A stretch of 64,000 bases of DNA, taken from NCBI RefSeq assembly GCF_003113265.1, contig NZ_PUIV01000002.1, positions 151,867 through 215,866 on the forward strand, written 5' to 3'. Every line of letters begins with the position of its first letter. Position 1 is the first letter of the stretch. The DNA is from Methylosinus sporium (GTDB lineage: Bacteria > Pseudomonadota > Alphaproteobacteria > Rhizobiales > Beijerinckiaceae). The notes under the pieces were generated by a model. That model made no database searches and was not told the origin of the DNA. It worked only from the letters and a program-made list of their open reading frames with translations. A program made the translations under genes and the position numbers. Shown here one piece after another: positions 18,901 through 29,300 of the stretch.

Positions 18901-19383
18901 GCGGCGCGCCTGCGGCTTGGCCGAGATGATCTCGCCGATCTGCCCTTGGCGCACCAGCGCCGGCGAGCGCGCGCCGGTGGCGGCGTCGGCGAAGAGCAGC
19001 TGCACATCCTTGGCGCGCACCTCGCGGCCATTGATCCTATAGGTGGAGCCGGCCTCGCGCTCGATGCGGCGGGTGACTTCCAGCGTCTCGGCGTCGTTGA
19101 AGGCGGCCGGGGCGGTGCGGGAGCTATTGTCCAGCACGAGGCCGACCTCGGCGACATTGCGGGCCGGGCGCGAGCCGCCGCCGGAGAAGATGACGTCATC
19201 CATCCCCGAGCCGCGCATGTTTTTATAGGAGTTCTCGCCCATGACCCAGCGCAGGGCCTCGACGAGATTGGACTTGCCGCAGCCATTCGGACCGACGACG
19301 CCGGTCAGGCCGGGTTCGATCAGAAAATCTGTGGCCTCGCAGAAGCTCTTGAAGCCGAGAAGTCGGAGCCGCTGGAATTTCAT
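15925..19383 (-). CDS. smc: Chromosome segregation protein SMC
   Basis: A 1152-residue SMC ATPase. Walker A is GPNGCGKSN (residues 31-39); two long coiled coils flank a central hinge near residues 490-640; the C-terminal head carries [14 protein letters not shown] and Walker B in [17 protein letters not shown] with ScpA/ScpB compacts and helps segregate the chromosome. The start [14 protein letters not shown] at 19383 is the family start; the frame is open 12 codons further upstream. The stop lies 2 bases beyond the palindromic element. scpAB are not in the window. Confidence 0.95.
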   Translation of the reverse strand: MKFQRLRLLGFKSFCEATDFLIEPGLTGVVGPNGCGKSNLVEALRWVMGENSYKNMRGSGMDDVIFSGGGSRPARNVAEVGLVLDNSSRTAPAAFNDAETLEVTRRIEREAGSTYRINGREVRAKDVQLLFADAATGARSPALVRQGQIGEIISAKPQARRRILEDAAGVAGLHSRRHEAELRLTAAAENLTRLEDVLKQVDGQTESLRRQARQAQRYRAVAAEIRKNEALAAYIAHRQASEQLTAAERKLEEDLKLVEERTLQQAEAARLQAIAAFELPKLRDREAEAGAALHRLIMARDALDGEEKRAKDRIAELTRHAEQFARDVERERALIDDAAEVTQRLEDERGELAEQDAIGAEREEAARERLAEIEEALARTEAELSEAQQSLAGVNAQRAALEAALREETQRVSRFEAELTRVETEFALIAGQGGAAEEVERLAESLEMANEQAREADETALMAEEAAIEAREAESLSRQPLAEAEKRAGRLETEARTLEKLLESGGGDLWAPIVESVSVEKGYETALGAALGDDLDASVETSAPAHWALTSGAGDPSLPPGVRTLAEMVQAPPALARRLAQIGVVLRSEGAALRSMLKPGQRLVSKEGDLWRWDGFTQAAEAPTPAARRLAEKNRLADLRLEAAAARETADALADEAQTAQEQARAAALAESAAREGQRRARAVVEEARERHVVAERRLGQIAQRLSALEEAKAQILANRDEAAMKREGAAHALDALDEPASLAGAVEHVRSRAAAERAQAGEARAALTSLRHQAETRAARKSAILRENASWMERRDRAQDRIAELERRLEDSRDEQERLIDSPETFLLQRRNLLSAIEEAEAARRAAADARTTGETAQAESDRAARMALEAMSAAREEKARSEAQLEAARRRSADVEHAIAMELESEEHSLAELAGVTGEETQLPSIPDIERKLEGLKADRERLGAVNLRAEEELGEIETQRDKMMAEREDLAEAIKKLRGAIASLNKEGRERLLVAFEQVNAHFKELFSLLFGGGTAELQLIESDDPLEAGLDILARPPGKKPQTMTLLSGGEQALTAMSLIFAVFLTNPSPICVLDEVDAPLDDYNVERFCALLEDMRKKTDTRFVAITHNPITMARMDRLFGVTQAERGISQLVSVDLEQAERYAQAV

Positions 19384-19492
19384 GGCGGCAAGAGCGCCAC
19401 AAAATAGCGGGGAAAGCAAGAACAGGGCCGCGATATGTTGTGGAGGCAGGGCCTCCCGGCGGGGGCGGGCGCGGCCTCTCCCGACTCACCCA

Positions 19493-19529
19493 CGCCGTCC
19501 TGGCCGGGACTAGCCCGGCCAGGACGGCG
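19493..19529. repeat. Perfect 16-bp hairpin of the ggccggg family
   Basis: Bases 19493-19508 are the exact reverse complement of 19514-19529 with a 5-base loop. The core is the same as in the two B units of the element at 15625-15922. It lies between ndvA and smc (both minus strand) and could end the ndvA transcript. Confidence 0.65.
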
Positions 19530-19571
19530 CCTTATGGGTGTGCGAAGCGCTGACGCAGAAACAGGGAGCGA

Positions 19572-21329
19572 TCACGCCCCCGCAGCGATGAATTGCGCCT
19601 TGGCGAGCGCGGCGAACAGCCCGCCTTTGGCCACCAGCTCGTCGAACGTCCCGCTCTCGACGATCTCGCCGCGATCCAGCACCAGAATGCGGTCCGCATG
19701 GCGCACCGTCGCCAGACGATGGGCGATGATGAAAGTGGTGCGGCCGGCGGTCGCGGCCTCCAGCGCCTTCTGCAACTGACGCTCCGTCGTCGCGTCCAGC
19801 GCGCTGGTCGCCTCGTCGAAGATCATGATCGGCGGGTCTTTCAGCAGAGCGCGGGCGATGGAGAGGCGCTGACGCTCGCCGCCCGACAGCGTGCGGCCGC
19901 GCTCGCCGACCAAGGTCGAAAGCCCCTCGCTCTGCCGCGCGACGAGATCGCGCGCCTGCGCCAGCTCCACCGCGCGGGCGATCTCTTCTTCATTCGCATC
20001 CGGCTTGCCGACGCGCAGATTCTCCTCGATCGAGCGGGCGAACAGCATAGGCTCCTGAAACACGACGCCTATGTTGCGGCGGAGCGAGGTCAGCGTCATG
20101 TCGCGAATGTCGACCCCGTCGATCGTCACGCGGCCTTGCGCGGGATCGAAGACGCGATGCAAGAGACCGAGCGTCGTCGATTTGCCGGAGCCCGTCGCGC
20201 CGACCAGCGCGATGGTCTCGCCCTGCCGCGCCGAGAAGGAGACGTCGCGCAGCGCGAGACGCTCGCCGCCATAAGAAAAGCTCACATTCTCGAAGGCCAC
20301 CGCGCCCGCGAGCCGGCCGAGATCGCGCGCATCCTCGCGATCGGCGACCGTCGGGCGCGTGTCGAGGATCGAGAAGAATTCGGCGATTTTCGGCGCGAGC
20401 AGAAACAGCACGTTCAAAAAGCCGACCATTTGCTCGAGCCGGCCGATGAGCATGGTCGCAAAGCTCATGAAGGCGACGATCTCGCCGATGGAGGCGAGGC
20501 CCTGCAAATGCAGCCAGGCGCCGAGTAGAAAAATGACGAGCAGGGTGAGCGTCGCCGAGGCGCGGCTCGCCACTGCGGCGAGCGCCCACCAGGACAGCAC
20601 GGGAATTTGCGCGGCGAGCAATTCGTCGATGATCCGCCGCAGCGCATTGGTCTCGCTCTGCACGCGCGTGAAGCTCTGCACCACGGCGACATTGCCCAAA
20701 GCGTCGGAGGCGTGCTCGGCGAGCGACGAATGATGACGCTCCACTTTGCTCTGCAATTGCTCGGTGCGGCGCAGGACGAAGGAGGTGAGCGCGCCGAAGA
20801 CGATGACGAGCACGATGAGCGGCAGAGCGAGTCGCCAATTGACGAAGAGCGTCGCCGGCAGCAGCACGAAGAGTGCGACGAAGGAGGCGCAATTCTCGCG
20901 GAAGAAGGAGAGCCACAGCCCCGCCATGCCGGAGGCGCCCTCCAGCATCACCTTCAGCAGCCGGCCGGAATGCGCGCCGGCGTGAAAGCTCGACGGCAGA
21001 TCGAGCACATGCTCGAAATAAGCGGCCATCACCGCGAGCCGGCTCCTATGCGCGAGGCGGTCGGCATGGAGCGCGACCAGCACAGAGGCAGCGATGGAGA
21101 AGAGGCCGAAGCCGGCCCAGGCCGCGAGCAGCGGCACGAGATCGCCCCAGGCGAGCTTGACGCCGGCCGCCTGCGCGCGCGTGAGCACGTCGATGACACG
21201 GCCGAACAGCATGGGCTCGGCGAATTGCGCGACGGCCACGGCGAGATTGGCGGCGACGAGGATCGCCGCGAGACGTTTCTGCGGCTTCAGCTGCGCGAGG
21301 ACACGGAGATAGACGGCGAGGACGGACAT
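19572..21329 (-). CDS. ndvA: Cyclic beta-1,2-glucan exporter-type ABC transporter (NdvA)
   Basis: A 585-residue fused ABC exporter: six transmembrane helices (about 1-300) and one ATPase domain (about 335-580) with Walker [10 protein letters not shown], signature LSGGERQR and Walker [13 protein letters not shown]. Stretches such as [50 protein letters not shown] and [11 protein letters not shown] match the NdvA/ChvA type, which moves cyclic glucan to the periplasm. No glucan synthase (ndvB) is nearby, so a related lipid or glycan exporter remains possible. The ATG at 21329 is chosen over TTG 21335. Confidence 0.78.
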   Translation of the reverse strand: MSVLAVYLRVLAQLKPQKRLAAILVAANLAVAVAQFAEPMLFGRVIDVLTRAQAAGVKLAWGDLVPLLAAWAGFGLFSIAASVLVALHADRLAHRSRLAVMAAYFEHVLDLPSSFHAGAHSGRLLKVMLEGASGMAGLWLSFFRENCASFVALFVLLPATLFVNWRLALPLIVLVIVFGALTSFVLRRTEQLQSKVERHHSSLAEHASDALGNVAVVQSFTRVQSETNALRRIIDELLAAQIPVLSWWALAAVASRASATLTLLVIFLLGAWLHLQGLASIGEIVAFMSFATMLIGRLEQMVGFLNVLFLLAPKIAEFFSILDTRPTVADREDARDLGRLAGAVAFENVSFSYGGERLALRDVSFSARQGETIALVGATGSGKSTTLGLLHRVFDPAQGRVTIDGVDIRDMTLTSLRRNIGVVFQEPMLFARSIEENLRVGKPDANEEEIARAVELAQARDLVARQSEGLSTLVGERGRTLSGGERQRLSIARALLKDPPIMIFDEATSALDATTERQLQKALEAATAGRTTFIIAHRLATVRHADRILVLDRGEIVESGTFDELVAKGGLFAALAKAQFIAAGA

Positions 21330-21492
21330 GAGCAACTAAATGGGTGAGGCGATGACGCGGTCTATAGCGGGCGGGGCGGAGAGCGCAAGGCGGTCGTGTC
21401 TCGCCGCGGCCCGATTTGACGTAGATTTCTCGTGGTGACGCCGATGGCCGAAATTCGGGTCTGCGCGACACCCGCAATTGGCGGTCTCATAG

Positions 21493-21930
21493 ATGCCGAT
21501 CACATTTCGCATGTCGACAATCGATGATCTGAGCAAATTTCGCGCTTGGTTTCACGACGACGAACTTCGGCGCCGCCTGTCTTTTCCGACGGATGATTGG
21601 TTCGCCTATGTGACAGCCGGAGACGCCGCCCGTAGTTGGGCGGCTTTGTACGCCGGCGAGATTATCGCGCAAGTGCAGGTCGATCGGGAAAGCCCCGAGC
21701 GCGGCTGCCTCGCTTTCGCCATGCGTCCCGACCGCAGAGGGCGAGGATTAGGAAAGCGGGTGCTTTCTGCGTTTTTGTCGGGACCAGGGCTGGCCTATCC
21801 GGTTTTGGAAGGGCAAATAGAGTTCGACAATGTCGCAAGTCTCGCTTGCTGCAGGCGATGCGGTTTCACGATCGCGCATGAGCCCGACGCCGACGGCTTC
21901 ATTCGCGCGTCCTATCGCTCCAAACAGTGA
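21493..21930 (+). CDS. GNAT family acetyltransferase
   Basis: A 145-residue GNAT protein. The acetyl-CoA loop is MRPDRRGRGLGKRVLSAFL (R/Q-x-x-G-x-G/A pattern) and the C-terminal part has the usual N-A-S-x-x-x-x-x-x-x-G-F arrangement (FDNVASLACCRRCGF). The substrate cannot be predicted. It is divergent from ndvA and is followed by 237 bases that lead to cspA. Confidence 0.75.
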   Translation: MPITFRMSTIDDLSKFRAWFHDDELRRRLSFPTDDWFAYVTAGDAARSWAALYAGEIIAQVQVDRESPERGCLAFAMRPDRRGRGLGKRVLSAFLSGPGLAYPVLEGQIEFDNVASLACCRRCGFTIAHEPDADGFIRASYRSKQ

Positions 21931-22167
21931 CGCTCGCGGCGTGCGCGAGGCCGAGCGAGACGCGAGCTTTGCAGAATCTCGCCGGCCACGCTTGTATTAT
22001 GCGCCCATATGCCCCACATACGGTCTATCGAGTTTTCGGCCGGTCGACTCCTGCTTCGCGCCTAACGGCGCCCCGGGCACTATGACTTCCTCTCCAGAAC
22101 ATCGATCAAGCAAGGCGTCGCATGTCGCGAACGCCCCAAATCCCCGTGTTCTTCGAAAGGACAAGTC

Positions 22168-22377
22168 ATGCAGACCGGCATAGTGAAATGGTTCAATGCG
22201 CAAAAGGGTTTCGGCTTCATTCAGCCGGAGGCCGGCGGAGCCGACGTCTTCGTTCATATCAGCGCCGTCGAGCGCGCGGGCCTGCCCGGCCTCGCCGAAG
22301 GCCAGAAGCTCTCCTATGAGATCGTCGTCGACCGGCGCAGCGGCAAATCATCGGCGGATCAGCTGAAGGTCGACTGA
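22168..22377 (+). CDS. cspA: Cold shock protein, CspA family
   Basis: A 69-residue single cold-shock domain: [18 protein letters not shown] with RNP1 (KGFGFI) and RNP2 (VFVHIS) intact. It binds single-stranded RNA and DNA as a chaperone. aaaggac precedes the ATG. The 237-base upstream region has no gene and would give a long leader, as is common for cold-shock mRNAs; no specific switch was identified. Two small unknown genes follow on the same strand. Confidence 0.93.
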   Translation: MQTGIVKWFNAQKGFGFIQPEAGGADVFVHISAVERAGLPGLAEGQKLSYEIVVDRRSGKSSADQLKVD

Positions 22378-22509
22378 CCTCGAGCGATCGGGCCCTGCAC
22401 GCCGACCGCGGATGTACCGGCGGCGAGCGCGGGGCCTTCTCCCCCGGTGGAGGCGCGTCGTTCCTCAAAGGATCGGCGCGTCGCACTCCATCCGAAAGGG
22501 CCCGACATT

Positions 22510-22749
22510 ATGAGCGCGCATTCGAATGAGCTCTCCCGCCATCAGCGGCTTCGCAAAGAGGCGCCGACGCATAAGTTTCGTCTCGGCGCGCAAATCTATC
22601 ACCGCATCGGCGCGCGATCGGAAAAAGAGACATTCCGGATCATGCGCCTGCTGCCCGACAGCGGCGCGGGATTCCAATATGTCATCAAAGGAGACCGGGA
22701 CGGTCTCGAACGTGTCGTGACGGAAGCGGGAATGGAATTCGCCTGGTAG
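22510..22749 (+). CDS. Hypothetical small basic protein downstream of cspA
   Basis: A 79-residue protein starting MSAHSNELSRHQRLRKEA, rich in Arg and His, with a predicted beta-rich C-terminal part (FRIMRLLPDSGAGFQYVIKG). It is not assigned to a family with confidence. The ATG at 22510 is the first that begins a protein-like sequence; the frame extends 21 codons further upstream. Same strand and close spacing suggest expression with cspA and the next gene. Confidence 0.6.
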   Translation: MSAHSNELSRHQRLRKEAPTHKFRLGAQIYHRIGARSEKETFRIMRLLPDSGAGFQYVIKGDRDGLERVVTEAGMEFAW

Positions 22750-22838
22750 TTTCTCGCTTCGTCTCGTCCCACACAGGCCGCGCGGCGGCGCCGTGATCGA
22801 TTTCGCGCCGAAAAGCGCGGACGACAGGGAGAAGAGCG

Positions 22839-23108
22839 ATGAGCGCATTCGATTACGGCATGGAAGCCGGCCTTTTCTCGTCCAAGACTCTCGCCAAACG
22901 GTCGAGATCCTATCAGAACTCCGTCCAATTCCGGCGCTTCGCCCAGGCTGCGGAGGCGATTCGCTACGCCGTGGAGGACATGCCTCCCGCCATGCTGGGA
23001 AGCTGCTCGCTCGAAGTGGCGGAGGCGACATATTCCGGCGCGGCGATTCGCGGATTATATGAAAGCGCGGAATTTCCGCTGCCACGACGGGTCGACTCGA
23101 AAAAATAA
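22839..23108 (+). CDS. Hypothetical small protein, conserved-looking
   Basis: An 89-residue protein (MSAFDYGMEAGLFSSKTLAK). The part RFAQAAEAIRYAVEDMPPAML followed by LYESAEFPLPRR resembles a short uncharacterised family seen in Hyphomicrobiales, often near cold-shock genes; this is recalled, not searched. No membrane segment or signal peptide. agggag sits at the right distance before the ATG. It converges with higA, with 25 bases between them. Confidence 0.65.
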   Translation: MSAFDYGMEAGLFSSKTLAKRSRSYQNSVQFRRFAQAAEAIRYAVEDMPPAMLGSCSLEVAEATYSGAAIRGLYESAEFPLPRRVDSKK

Positions 23109-23133
23109 ATTCCGCGGCGTGAAGCGAGCCGTT

Positions 23134-23454
23134 TCAACTTTGCGCAGAGGCTTTCGGGACAAACCGCTTCACGGCGATCTGGTCGGAGCGGTCGCGCATG
23201 GCGCAGGCGTCGAACCACGCCTGCATCTTCAACAGAGTGTCCATGCTCATTCCGAACGCCTTCTCTATGCGCAGCGCCATTTCCGGCGATAAAGCCGCTT
23301 TGCCGTTCACGAGGTCGGACAAAGTGGCGCGGCGCACGCCCAGCGCATCGGCGGCCTGCGCGACCGAGAGATCGAGAGGCTCGAGGACCTCCTCGCGGAT
23401 GAAAACGCCGGGATGCGGCGGCCTCATGCCTATGGTCACAGGCGCGTCGGTCAT
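23134..23454 (-). CDS. higA: HigA-type antitoxin (XRE family)
   Basis: A 106-residue protein with a HigA helix-turn-helix (PPHPGVFIREEVLEPLDLSVAQAADALGVRRATLSDLVNGKAALSPEMALRIEKAFG; key stretch residues 12-70). It neutralises HigB and represses the operon. Unusually for TA pairs, but typically for HigBA, the antitoxin is the second gene: its ATG shares one base with the higB stop codon. The alternative much longer upstream frame is not used because the part before 23454 lies within higB. Confidence 0.9.
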   Translation of the reverse strand: MTDAPVTIGMRPPHPGVFIREEVLEPLDLSVAQAADALGVRRATLSDLVNGKAALSPEMALRIEKAFGMSMDTLLKMQAWFDACAMRDRSDQIAVKRFVPKASAQS

Positions 23455-23735
23455 CAGTGATAATCCTCCATGTCGAGGTTGGTGATTTCGCCGCGGTCGA
23501 GTTCGAACGTAATGCGCCAATTGCCGGAAACGGAAATGCTCCAGGTTCCGGCCCTGTCCCAAAGTTGATGTATCCGCCAGCCCGGCGGGCCTTGCAGGCC
23601 CTCCATATTCGTCGCGGCGACGAGCGCGGCGAGAATGTTGCGCGTTCGGTTCACCAGATCGGGACGCAGCTCCCTCGGGTCGTCGCTCTCGATGAAGCGC
23701 CTCAGGCCTCGGTGCTTGATCGTGCGAAGGTTCAT
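23454..23735 (-). CDS. higB: HigB/RelE-type toxin
   Basis: A 93-residue HigB-type ribosome-dependent mRNA interferase (MNLRTIKHRGLRRFIESDDPREL). It keeps the family pattern of a GWRIHQLWDRAGTWSISVSGNWRITF core and a C-terminal acidic end (NLDMEDYH). The first ATG giving the family start is at 23735. An inverted repeat of 8-base arms lies 9 bases upstream and is the likely operator. Confidence 0.9.
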   Translation of the reverse strand: MNLRTIKHRGLRRFIESDDPRELRPDLVNRTRNILAALVAATNMEGLQGPPGWRIHQLWDRAGTWSISVSGNWRITFELDRGEITNLDMEDYH

Positions 23736-23743
23736 CGCAATTA

Positions 23744-23764
23744 ATGTACGGCGTAACCGTACAT
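23744..23764. promoter_or_regulatory. higBA operator palindrome
   Basis: atgtacgg (23744-23751) and ccgtacat (23757-23764) are perfect inverted arms around cgtaa. It lies between higB and lipB, 9 bases upstream of the higB ATG. The TGTAC half-sites match those of the yefM-yoeB operator at 40411-40430. Confidence 0.65.
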
Positions 23765-23827
23765 ACCGCAAGTGTTTTTCGCGCCGCGCCGCTGGAGCAT
23801 CGCCGCGGCGCGCGATAGATTCCCGCC

Positions 23828-24568
23828 ATGACCGCCCCGCTCACCCGCGACGATTGCGCCCTTTCCCTTCTCCCCCGGCCCGGTTCGCCCCCGGTGGAAT
23901 GGGTCGTGACCCCCGGCCTCGTGGCCTATGAGGCCGCCGTCGCCGAGATGGAATCGCGCGTCGAGCGCATCGCCGAGGGCGCGGCTCCCGAGCGCGTCTG
24001 GCTCATCGAGCATCCGCCCGTCTATACCGCCGGAACTTCGGCCAAGGAGGCCGATCTCCTCGATGCGCGTTTTCCCGTGCATCGCAGCGGGCGCGGCGGG
24101 CAATTCACCTATCATGGGCCGGGACAGCGCGTCGCCTATGTGATGCTGAATCTGACGCGGCGCAAGCGCGATCTGCGCGCCTATGTGGCGGGGCTCGAGG
24201 CCTGGCTCATCGAAACGCTCGCTTCGCTCGGCGTCGCCGGCGAGCGGCGCGAGGATCGCGTCGGCGTGTGGACGCGCCGGCCGGACAAACCGGCGGGCCT
24301 CTTCGGCGAGCCGGCCGAGGACAAGATCGCCGCGATCGGCGTGCGCGTGCGGCGCTGGACCACTTTCCATGGATTGGCGCTGAATGTCGCGCCGGATCTC
24401 ACGCATTTTTCCGGCATAGCGCCTTGCGGCGTGCGGCAATCGCATCTCGGCGTGACGAGCCTCGCCGATCTCGGCAAGGTCTCGGATATGGCCGCGGTGG
24501 ACGTGGCGCTGCGCCACGCCTTCGAGCCTATTTTTGGAGCGACGACGCCTCAGCCCGCCGAGAGATGA
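23828..24568 (+). CDS. lipB: Octanoyltransferase LipB
   Basis: A 246-residue octanoyl-ACP:protein N-octanoyltransferase, the first step of lipoate attachment. The catalytic cysteine is Cys200 in SGIAPCGV and the partner lysine Lys166 in [26 protein letters not shown] forms the substrate loop. It acts in the cytosol on the lipoyl domains of 2-oxoacid dehydrogenases and GcvH. lipA is not nearby. Its last 19 bases overlap the 3' end of the convergent rppH gene. Confidence 0.95.
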   Translation: MTAPLTRDDCALSLLPRPGSPPVEWVVTPGLVAYEAAVAEMESRVERIAEGAAPERVWLIEHPPVYTAGTSAKEADLLDARFPVHRSGRGGQFTYHGPGQRVAYVMLNLTRRKRDLRAYVAGLEAWLIETLASLGVAGERREDRVGVWTRRPDKPAGLFGEPAEDKIAAIGVRVRRWTTFHGLALNVAPDLTHFSGIAPCGVRQSHLGVTSLADLGKVSDMAAVDVALRHAFEPIFGATTPQPAER

Positions 24569-25047
24569 GCGAAATCGCGCACCACGCGCTCATAGACGTC
24601 GCGCTTGAAGGGCACGATCAGCTCCGGCAATAGCGCCGCGCGCTCCCAGCGCCAGGCGTCGAATTCCGGCGCGTGCTGGCCGCCGCCGGGCCGCTCTATG
24701 TCGATCTCCGCCTCCTCGCCCTCGAAGCGGAAGGCGAACCATTTCTGCGTCTGGCCGCGATATTTGCCTTTCCAGCGCTTCGAGGCCTCGGGCGGCAGAT
24801 CGTAGCTGTACCAATCCTGCGACTCGGCGAGCACGGAGACGCTGGTCACATTGGTCTCCTCGGCCAATTCGCGCAGCGCCGCGGCGAGCGGCTCCTCGCC
24901 CTCGTCTATGCCGCCTTGCGGCATTTGCCATTCATGCTCGATCACTTCCGGATCGGCGCGTTTGGAAAAGCGCCGGCCGAGGAAGACGAGGCCTTCGGCG
25001 TTGATCAGCATGACGCCGACGCAGGGTCTGTAGGCCAGCTCGCTCAT
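24550..25047 (-). CDS. rppH: RNA pyrophosphohydrolase RppH (Nudix)
   Basis: A 165-residue Nudix hydrolase starting [16 protein letters not shown]. The Nudix box is at residues 45-67 ([20 protein letters not shown]), with the conserved REL-EE and Asn in place of the usual Gly. Family features [22 protein letters not shown] and [12 protein letters not shown] mark RppH, which removes pyrophosphate from 5'-triphosphate mRNA ends and starts decay. The ATG at 25047 overlaps the preceding stop by 4 bases and is preferred to GTG 25053. Alphaproteobacterial rppH commonly follows a YibQ-type gene, as here. Confidence 0.93.
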   Translation of the reverse strand: MSELAYRPCVGVMLINAEGLVFLGRRFSKRADPEVIEHEWQMPQGGIDEGEEPLAAALRELAEETNVTSVSVLAESQDWYSYDLPPEASKRWKGKYRGQTQKWFAFRFEGEEAEIDIERPGGGQHAPEFDAWRWERAALLPELIVPFKRDVYERVVRDFAHLSAG

Positions 25048-26240
25048 TTCCACTTTCCGGCTCTCGCCTCTTTGTCCTCGACCCGCGACGCCAGCGCGCT
25101 CAGCGGGACGAGCGCTATTCCCTTGCGCTCGAGCTCACGCGCGAAACGCGCGAGGCGCGCCATCGTCCGCGGCAGCGCGCCAGCGACGATGATCGCCTGA
25201 CCATTACGGCGCGCGAGCGCCTCGATCTGCGTCAAGGCCTTCTCCACAGCCTCGCCCGAAGCGCCCGCGTCGATCGCCACATCCGCCCGCGCCGCCGTCA
25301 AGGCGAGGCGCGGCGCCAGGCTCGCGACCAGCGAGCGCGGCGAGGTGCCGTCGTCGAGAAAGAGCAGCCCGCGCCCGGCTATGTCCGTGAGCGTCGGCGT
25401 CAGCGCCGTCTCGTCGGCGGTGAATTGCGCGCCGAGATAGTTCACGACGCCGATATAGCCGGAAAAGCGGCTCATCAGCCAGCGCAGATCGTCGAGCCCG
25501 GCGCCGCGCGTCGTCAGCAGCGTGTGCGGCCCCGGATTTTCGCGTGGATAATCGTAAGGCTCCATCGGCGCCTGCAGCAAAATCTCGTGACCGCGGTCGC
25601 GCGCCTTCGCCGCGACGCTCTCGGGGTCGGCGCCATAGGGCGCGAGCGCCAGCGTGACGGCGCCCGGCAATTCGTCGATGGCGCTCGCCGTGAGCTGCGC
25701 ATTGAGCCCGACGCCGCCGACGACGAGCGCCACGCGCGGCGCGCCGGCCGGCAGACGCGCGCTGATGGCGGCGGGGCGGGCGTAGATTTCCATCGGCTTT
25801 TCGCCGCCGGCGCCGATCTTCGGCAGCGGGCCGTGGCGGCCCTTTTCCATCACGCGCTTGTCGGGCGCGGGCGCGAGCGCCGTATGCTGCTCGTCGAGCC
25901 TTATCACGAGAGCGCCGGGCGCCTCGGCGCCGCCGATGCGCGTGATCTTGACGCCGGAGCGCTTCTCTATGTCGGCAATCTCATCCGCGCGCTTGTCGGA
26001 TTCTGTGGCGACATGTTCCGCGGGAGGGCTCGCCGGCGCCGGCGGCTCGACCGTCTCTATCCGCGCGACGGCGACGGGCCGGCCGGCCTGCGGGTCGCGC
26101 ATCGTCGGCGCGAAGGCGGCGAGACAAGCGCCGCCGAGCAGCGCTGCGGCGAAGACGACGGCCCGTCCGCGCCGGCGGGGGGCGGGGCGCGGCTCCAGCG
26201 GCGCATTCAAGCCCAATGGCGCGTTCAATTCGTCGGTCAT
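25044..26240 (-). CDS. Divergent polysaccharide deacetylase family protein (YibQ-like)
   Basis: A 398-residue protein starting [18 protein letters not shown] single transmembrane segment (about residues 27-48) anchors it; a Pro/Ala-rich linker leads to a divergent polysaccharide-deacetylase fold (about 155-390) with [33 protein letters not shown] and FLDDGTSP. The periplasmic domain is thought to act on cell-wall or envelope sugars, but activity is unproven for the family. The ATG at 26240 has gggag upstream; the frame is open 18 codons further. It sits directly upstream of rppH with a 4-base overlap. Confidence 0.85.
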   Translation of the reverse strand: MTDELNAPLGLNAPLEPRPAPRRRGRAVVFAAALLGGACLAAFAPTMRDPQAGRPVAVARIETVEPPAPASPPAEHVATESDKRADEIADIEKRSGVKITRIGGAEAPGALVIRLDEQHTALAPAPDKRVMEKGRHGPLPKIGAGGEKPMEIYARPAAISARLPAGAPRVALVVGGVGLNAQLTASAIDELPGAVTLALAPYGADPESVAAKARDRGHEILLQAPMEPYDYPRENPGPHTLLTTRGAGLDDLRWLMSRFSGYIGVVNYLGAQFTADETALTPTLTDIAGRGLLFLDDGTSPRSLVASLAPRLALTAARADVAIDAGASGEAVEKALTQIEALARRNGQAIIVAGALPRTMARLARFARELERKGIALVPLSALASRVEDKEARAGKWK

Positions 26241-26320
26241 GGCCCGCGGCGGCTCCCTATTGCGGCGAGGCGCGATTCGCGGCGCCTCGATCATTCATAA
26301 TGCGTCGAACCCGCGCCGGC

Positions 26321-29300
26321 TCACGAAACCGCCTGCGCCAGCGCCGCCTGCTGTTGCGTGGTCATGCCGGCGATCTGAGTCGTGGTGAAGGCGGCGATCT
26401 GATTGCCGTTGAGCGCCAGGAGTTCTGTCGTCGTCAATGCGGTGATGGCGGTCGCCGTCAGCGCGCCGACTTGCGTCGTCGTCAATCCGGCGAGCTGACG
26501 CGCATCGAACGACGCGATGACCGCGCCGTCGAGATTGCCGAGTTGCTGCGTGGTGAGCGCGCCGATCTGCGTGGAGGTCAGCGCATCGAATTGGGTGGGC
26601 GAGAGAGCGCCGAGCTCGGTGGTGGTGAGATTGACGATCTGCGTCGTCGCCAGCGATGAGATTTGCGTGGTGGTGAGCGCGCCGACCTGCGTCGTCGTCA
26701 GCGCGCGCAATTGCGGGCGCAGCAGGCCGCCGAGCTGGTCATCGGTCAGCGCCGCTATCTCGGTCGTCGTCACCGCCTGCATCTGCGTCGTCGTCAGCGC
26801 CGAAAATTGCGTGGCTTGCAGCCCCGCGAATTGCGTCGTCGTCAGATTGGCGATCTGCGACACAGAGAGGCCGGCGATTCCATCCGAGGAGACGGCGCCG
26901 ATCTGCGTCGCGCTCAAAGCCGAGAGCTGCGTCGTCGTGAGCGAGGCGGCCTGCGTCGCGGTGAGGCCGCCGAGCTCCGTCGCGGAGAGCAGCGCGATCA
27001 GCGTCGAGGTGAGGCTCGCAAATTGCGACGATGTCAGCGCCGCAATGGCGGAAGCCGAGAGGCTCGCAAATTGCGTCGAGGTGAGCGAAGCGATTTCTGT
27101 GGTGCTGAGCCCCGCCACGGCGGACGGCGACAGGGCGCTGATCTGATTCGCCGAGAGCGCGGCCGATTGCGTGTCGGCGAGAGCGGCGATCTGCGTCTGG
27201 CCGAGACCCGAGACGCCGGTCGTCGAAAGATAGGAGATTTGCGCCGCGCTCAGCGCCGTCAAACGCTCTGTGCCGAGCGAGGCGACCTGCGCGGAGGTCA
27301 GACCATAAATTTCCTGCGCGGTGAGCAGCTTCAGCTGCGTCGTGGTGAGCGCGGCGAGCTGCGTGGTCGAGAGCGCGCCGATCTCGGTGGAGGAAAAGCT
27401 CTGCAATTGCGTCGTCGACAGCGCGCCGAGTTCCGTCGTCGTCAGCCCGCCGATTCCGGTCGTCGACAATGCGCCGATCTGCGCGGCGGTCAGCGCCGCG
27501 AATTGCGTGGAGCTCAACGCGCCGAGCTGCGTCTGCGTCAGCCCGCCGACGCCCGTCGTCGACAGCGCGGCGATCTGCGTCGCATTCAGCAGCGCGAGCT
27601 GCGTCGACGCCAGCGCCGCCACTTGCGTCGCGGCGAGGCCGCCGATCTGCGTGCTGGTCAAGAGGCCGATCTGCGCCGATGTGAGCGCCAGCACCTGCGT
27701 CGTCGTCAGCGCCGCCATTCCGGTGGAGGAGAAGCTGCGGAACTGCGTCGTCGTCAGCGCGCCGATCTCGTCGCTGTTCAGCCCCGCGATCGCGGTCGTC
27801 GAGAGGGCGGCGATCTGCGTCGCTGTGACGCTGGCGAGCTGCGTCGTGGTCAGCAATCCGATCTGCGTCGCGGTGAGGCCGGCGATCGCCGCGGCCGTCA
27901 GATATTTGATCGTCGTCGTCGTGAGCGCGCCGAGGCGCGTGGCGTCGAGCTGCGAAACTTCGGTGGAGGTCAGCCCGCGCGCCTGCGTCGCGGTGAGCGC
28001 GCCGACCTGCGTCGTCGTCAGCGAGGCGAGCTGCGCGCTGGTCAGCGCGGAAATCTGCGTGGCCGCCAGCGCGCCGAATTGCGTGGCGTTCAGAGCCTGG
28101 AGCTGCGTCGTCGTCAGGCCGCTGATCGCGGAGGTGGAGAGCGCCGAAATCTGCGTGGCGGCGAGCGCGTCGAATTGCGTTCCGGCAAGCGCCGCCGCCT
28201 GCGTCTGCGTGAGGCCTTGCAGCTCGAGCGTGGTGAGCGCGGCGATCTGCGTCGTCGCCAGCGCGGCGAGCTCCGTCGTGGTCAGCGCGCCGACCAGCGC
28301 CGCGGTGAGGCCGCGCAGCTGCGTCGTCGTCAGCGCCTGCAATTCGGTCAGAGTGAGGCCGGCGATCGTCGTCGTCGACAGGCCGGAGAGCTGCGTCGAT
28401 GTGAGCCGCGCGAGCTGATCGAGGCTGAAGGCGGAAATCTGCGTCGCCGTGAGCGCCCCCGCCTGCGTCGAAGTCAGCGCGCCGATTTGCGTCGTGGCGA
28501 GCGCCGCGATCTCGAGAGTGTTGAGCGCCGCGACGGCGGTGGTGGCGAGCCCTCCGATCTGCGTGGTGGTGAGCGCGGCGATCTGCGTCGTCGAGAGCGC
28601 CGCCGCCTGAAGATCGGTGAGGCCGGCGAGCGCCGTCGTCGTCACCGCCGTCAATTGCGTCGTCGAAAGCGCGCCGAGCTGGGACGTCGTCAGCGCGGCG
28701 AGCTGCGTGCTGGCGAGGCCGCGCAGCTGTGTCGTGGTGAGAGCCTCTATGACGCCGGTCGAGAGGCTCGCCACCGAATCGGAGGAGAGGCCCCTGAGCT
28801 GCGTCGACGAGAAGGCGCCGATCTGCGTCAGATCGAGCGCCGCGATCTGCGTGTCGACCAGCGCGCTCATCTGCCCCGCGGTGAGAGCGGCGAGCTGCGT
28901 GGTCGCGAGCTCGGAGATTTCCGTCGCCGTCAGTCCGCCGATTCCGGTCGCGGAGAGCGCGGCGATCTGCGTCTTCTGGAGCGCGTAGATTTGGAGCGGC
29001 TGCAGAGCCGCGACCTGCGCGTCGTTCAGAGCGCGCATCTGCGTGGTGACGAGCGCGGCGATCTGCGTCGCCGCGAGGCTGGCGAACTGGCTCGCCGACA
29101 GGGCGGCGACCGCAGTCGTCGACAGGGCGGCGACCTGCGTCGTCTGCAAGGCGGAAATCTGCGTCCATGTCAGCGCGGCGATCTGCGCGGCGCCGAGGCC
29201 CGCGGCGCCGTCGCGGCTCAGAGCCGCGATCTGCGACTCGCCGAGCGCGGCGATCTGAGCATCCGACAAAGCCCCGGTCTGCGTCGCGGTGAGCGCGCCG

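Noticed and set aside
21931..22167. A structured cold-shock RNA thermometer in the cspA leader
   Set aside because: The region is free of genes, but no clear cold-box or alternate helices could be demonstrated by eye.
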